A stretch of DNA of 32,592 nt from an uncultured Clostridia bacterium (lineage in GTDB: Bacteria; Bacillota; Clostridia; Oscillospirales; Ruminococcaceae). Below, in pieces: positions 32,479-32,592 of the stretch. The notes below the pieces were generated by a model that saw only the letters and a program-made list of their open reading frames with translations, had not been told where the DNA came from and searched no databases. The DNA lies in the NCBI GenBank assembly GCA_947304245.1, contig CAMZAK010000009.1, forward strand, positions 1 through 32,592. The letters run 5' to 3'. Numbering within the stretch: position 1 is the stretch's first letter; each line of letters opens with the position of its first letter. Made by a program: the position numbers and the translations under genes.

Positions 32479-32592
32479 GAATTATAATGATTAAGAAATT
32501 TTGAAGGTTTATTCTAAAATTTTAATATTTTGTGGTTAAAAATTAGATTTAATTTTAATTGTTGTTTTTTATTTGGAGATGTTATGCAGTTG

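Larger units (their letters stand above)
31998..32592. other. Gene-poor AT-rich end region
   Basis: No gene of credible length lies here. It holds an A/T-rich inverted repeat at about 32039-32058 (TTTTTTAT, C, ATAAAAAA) that could end topoisomerase transcription, a direct repeat (32189-32246 and 32533-32592), a terminator-like hairpin (32439-32478), and TATAAT hexamers at 32422-32427 and 32483-32488 that could be -10 boxes. Confidence 0.5.

Overview
The window is a very AT-rich, gene-dense stretch of a bacterial chromosome from the Firmicutes, most likely class Clostridia. The lineage evidence is a sigma-G-type sporulation sigma factor, a YtvI-like membrane protein, a YetF/DUF421 gene next to a DUF4363 gene, an LL-diaminopimelate aminotransferase (DapL), NrdR, and a gyrase/topoisomerase IV gene pair with the Clostridia-type TOPRIM sequence. 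Extreme AT richness, divergent SecD/SecF and many decaying gene fragments between genes suggest a genome under reduction, perhaps host-associated; that last point is inference. No rRNA, tRNA, CRISPR array or insertion sequence was recognised.

Layout. 1-650: the last 13 codons of an acetate kinase gene (ackA), then tandem and decayed copies of its tail. 773-6011 (+): gltX, ymdB-type phosphoesterase and recG, with copied gltX tails after gltX and a recG/ymdB mosaic after recG. 6023-7975 (+): thrS with its own strong promoter. 8003-8064: a copied thrS tail that now forms a terminator. 8073-12365 (-): purB, secD, secF. 12394-13423: a small divergent regulatory module, with a 60-aa unknown protein and a 97-aa sigma-region-4-like protein on the minus strand facing an XRE repressor on the plus strand across an operator-rich gap. 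13424-13795: a gene-free stretch with a cluster of DnaA-box-like motifs. 13796-18640: rlmB (+), ytvI-like (-), aconitase (+), sigG (-). 18721-21520: two nearly identical ROK-family genes in a 1.2-kb tandem duplication, then nrdR. 21541-25272 (-): DUF4363, DUF421, a D-amino acid aminotransferase with a copied tail, and dapL. 25298-31997 (+): cysS, a cyclophilin lipoprotein, and the two subunits of a type IIA topoisomerase. 31998-32592: gene-poor, containing a direct repeat that seems to copy the start of the next gene.

How the genes work together. Translation (gltX, thrS, cysS, rlmB), DNA maintenance (recG, topoisomerase pair, nrdR), envelope and wall precursors (dapL, D-amino acid aminotransferase, SecDF, cyclophilin lipoprotein), purine synthesis (purB), part of the citrate-to-2-oxoglutarate route (aconitase) and sporulation functions (sigG, ytvI-like, probably yetF) are all represented. 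Convergent pairs are tightly packed: rlmB/ytvI, aconitase/sigG and nrdR/DUF4363 are separated by 18, 60 and 20 bp.

The most unusual theme is that most of the larger intergenic gaps hold partial copies of the gene beside them: ackA, gltX, recG plus ymdB, thrS, aconitase, the aminotransferase, the ROK gene plus the nrdR start, and the start of the gene at the window's end. Two of these copies form hairpins with a terminator-like shape. The second candidate system is the XRE / sigma-4-like module with three 13-bp palindromes lying on or beside two opposed strong promoters.
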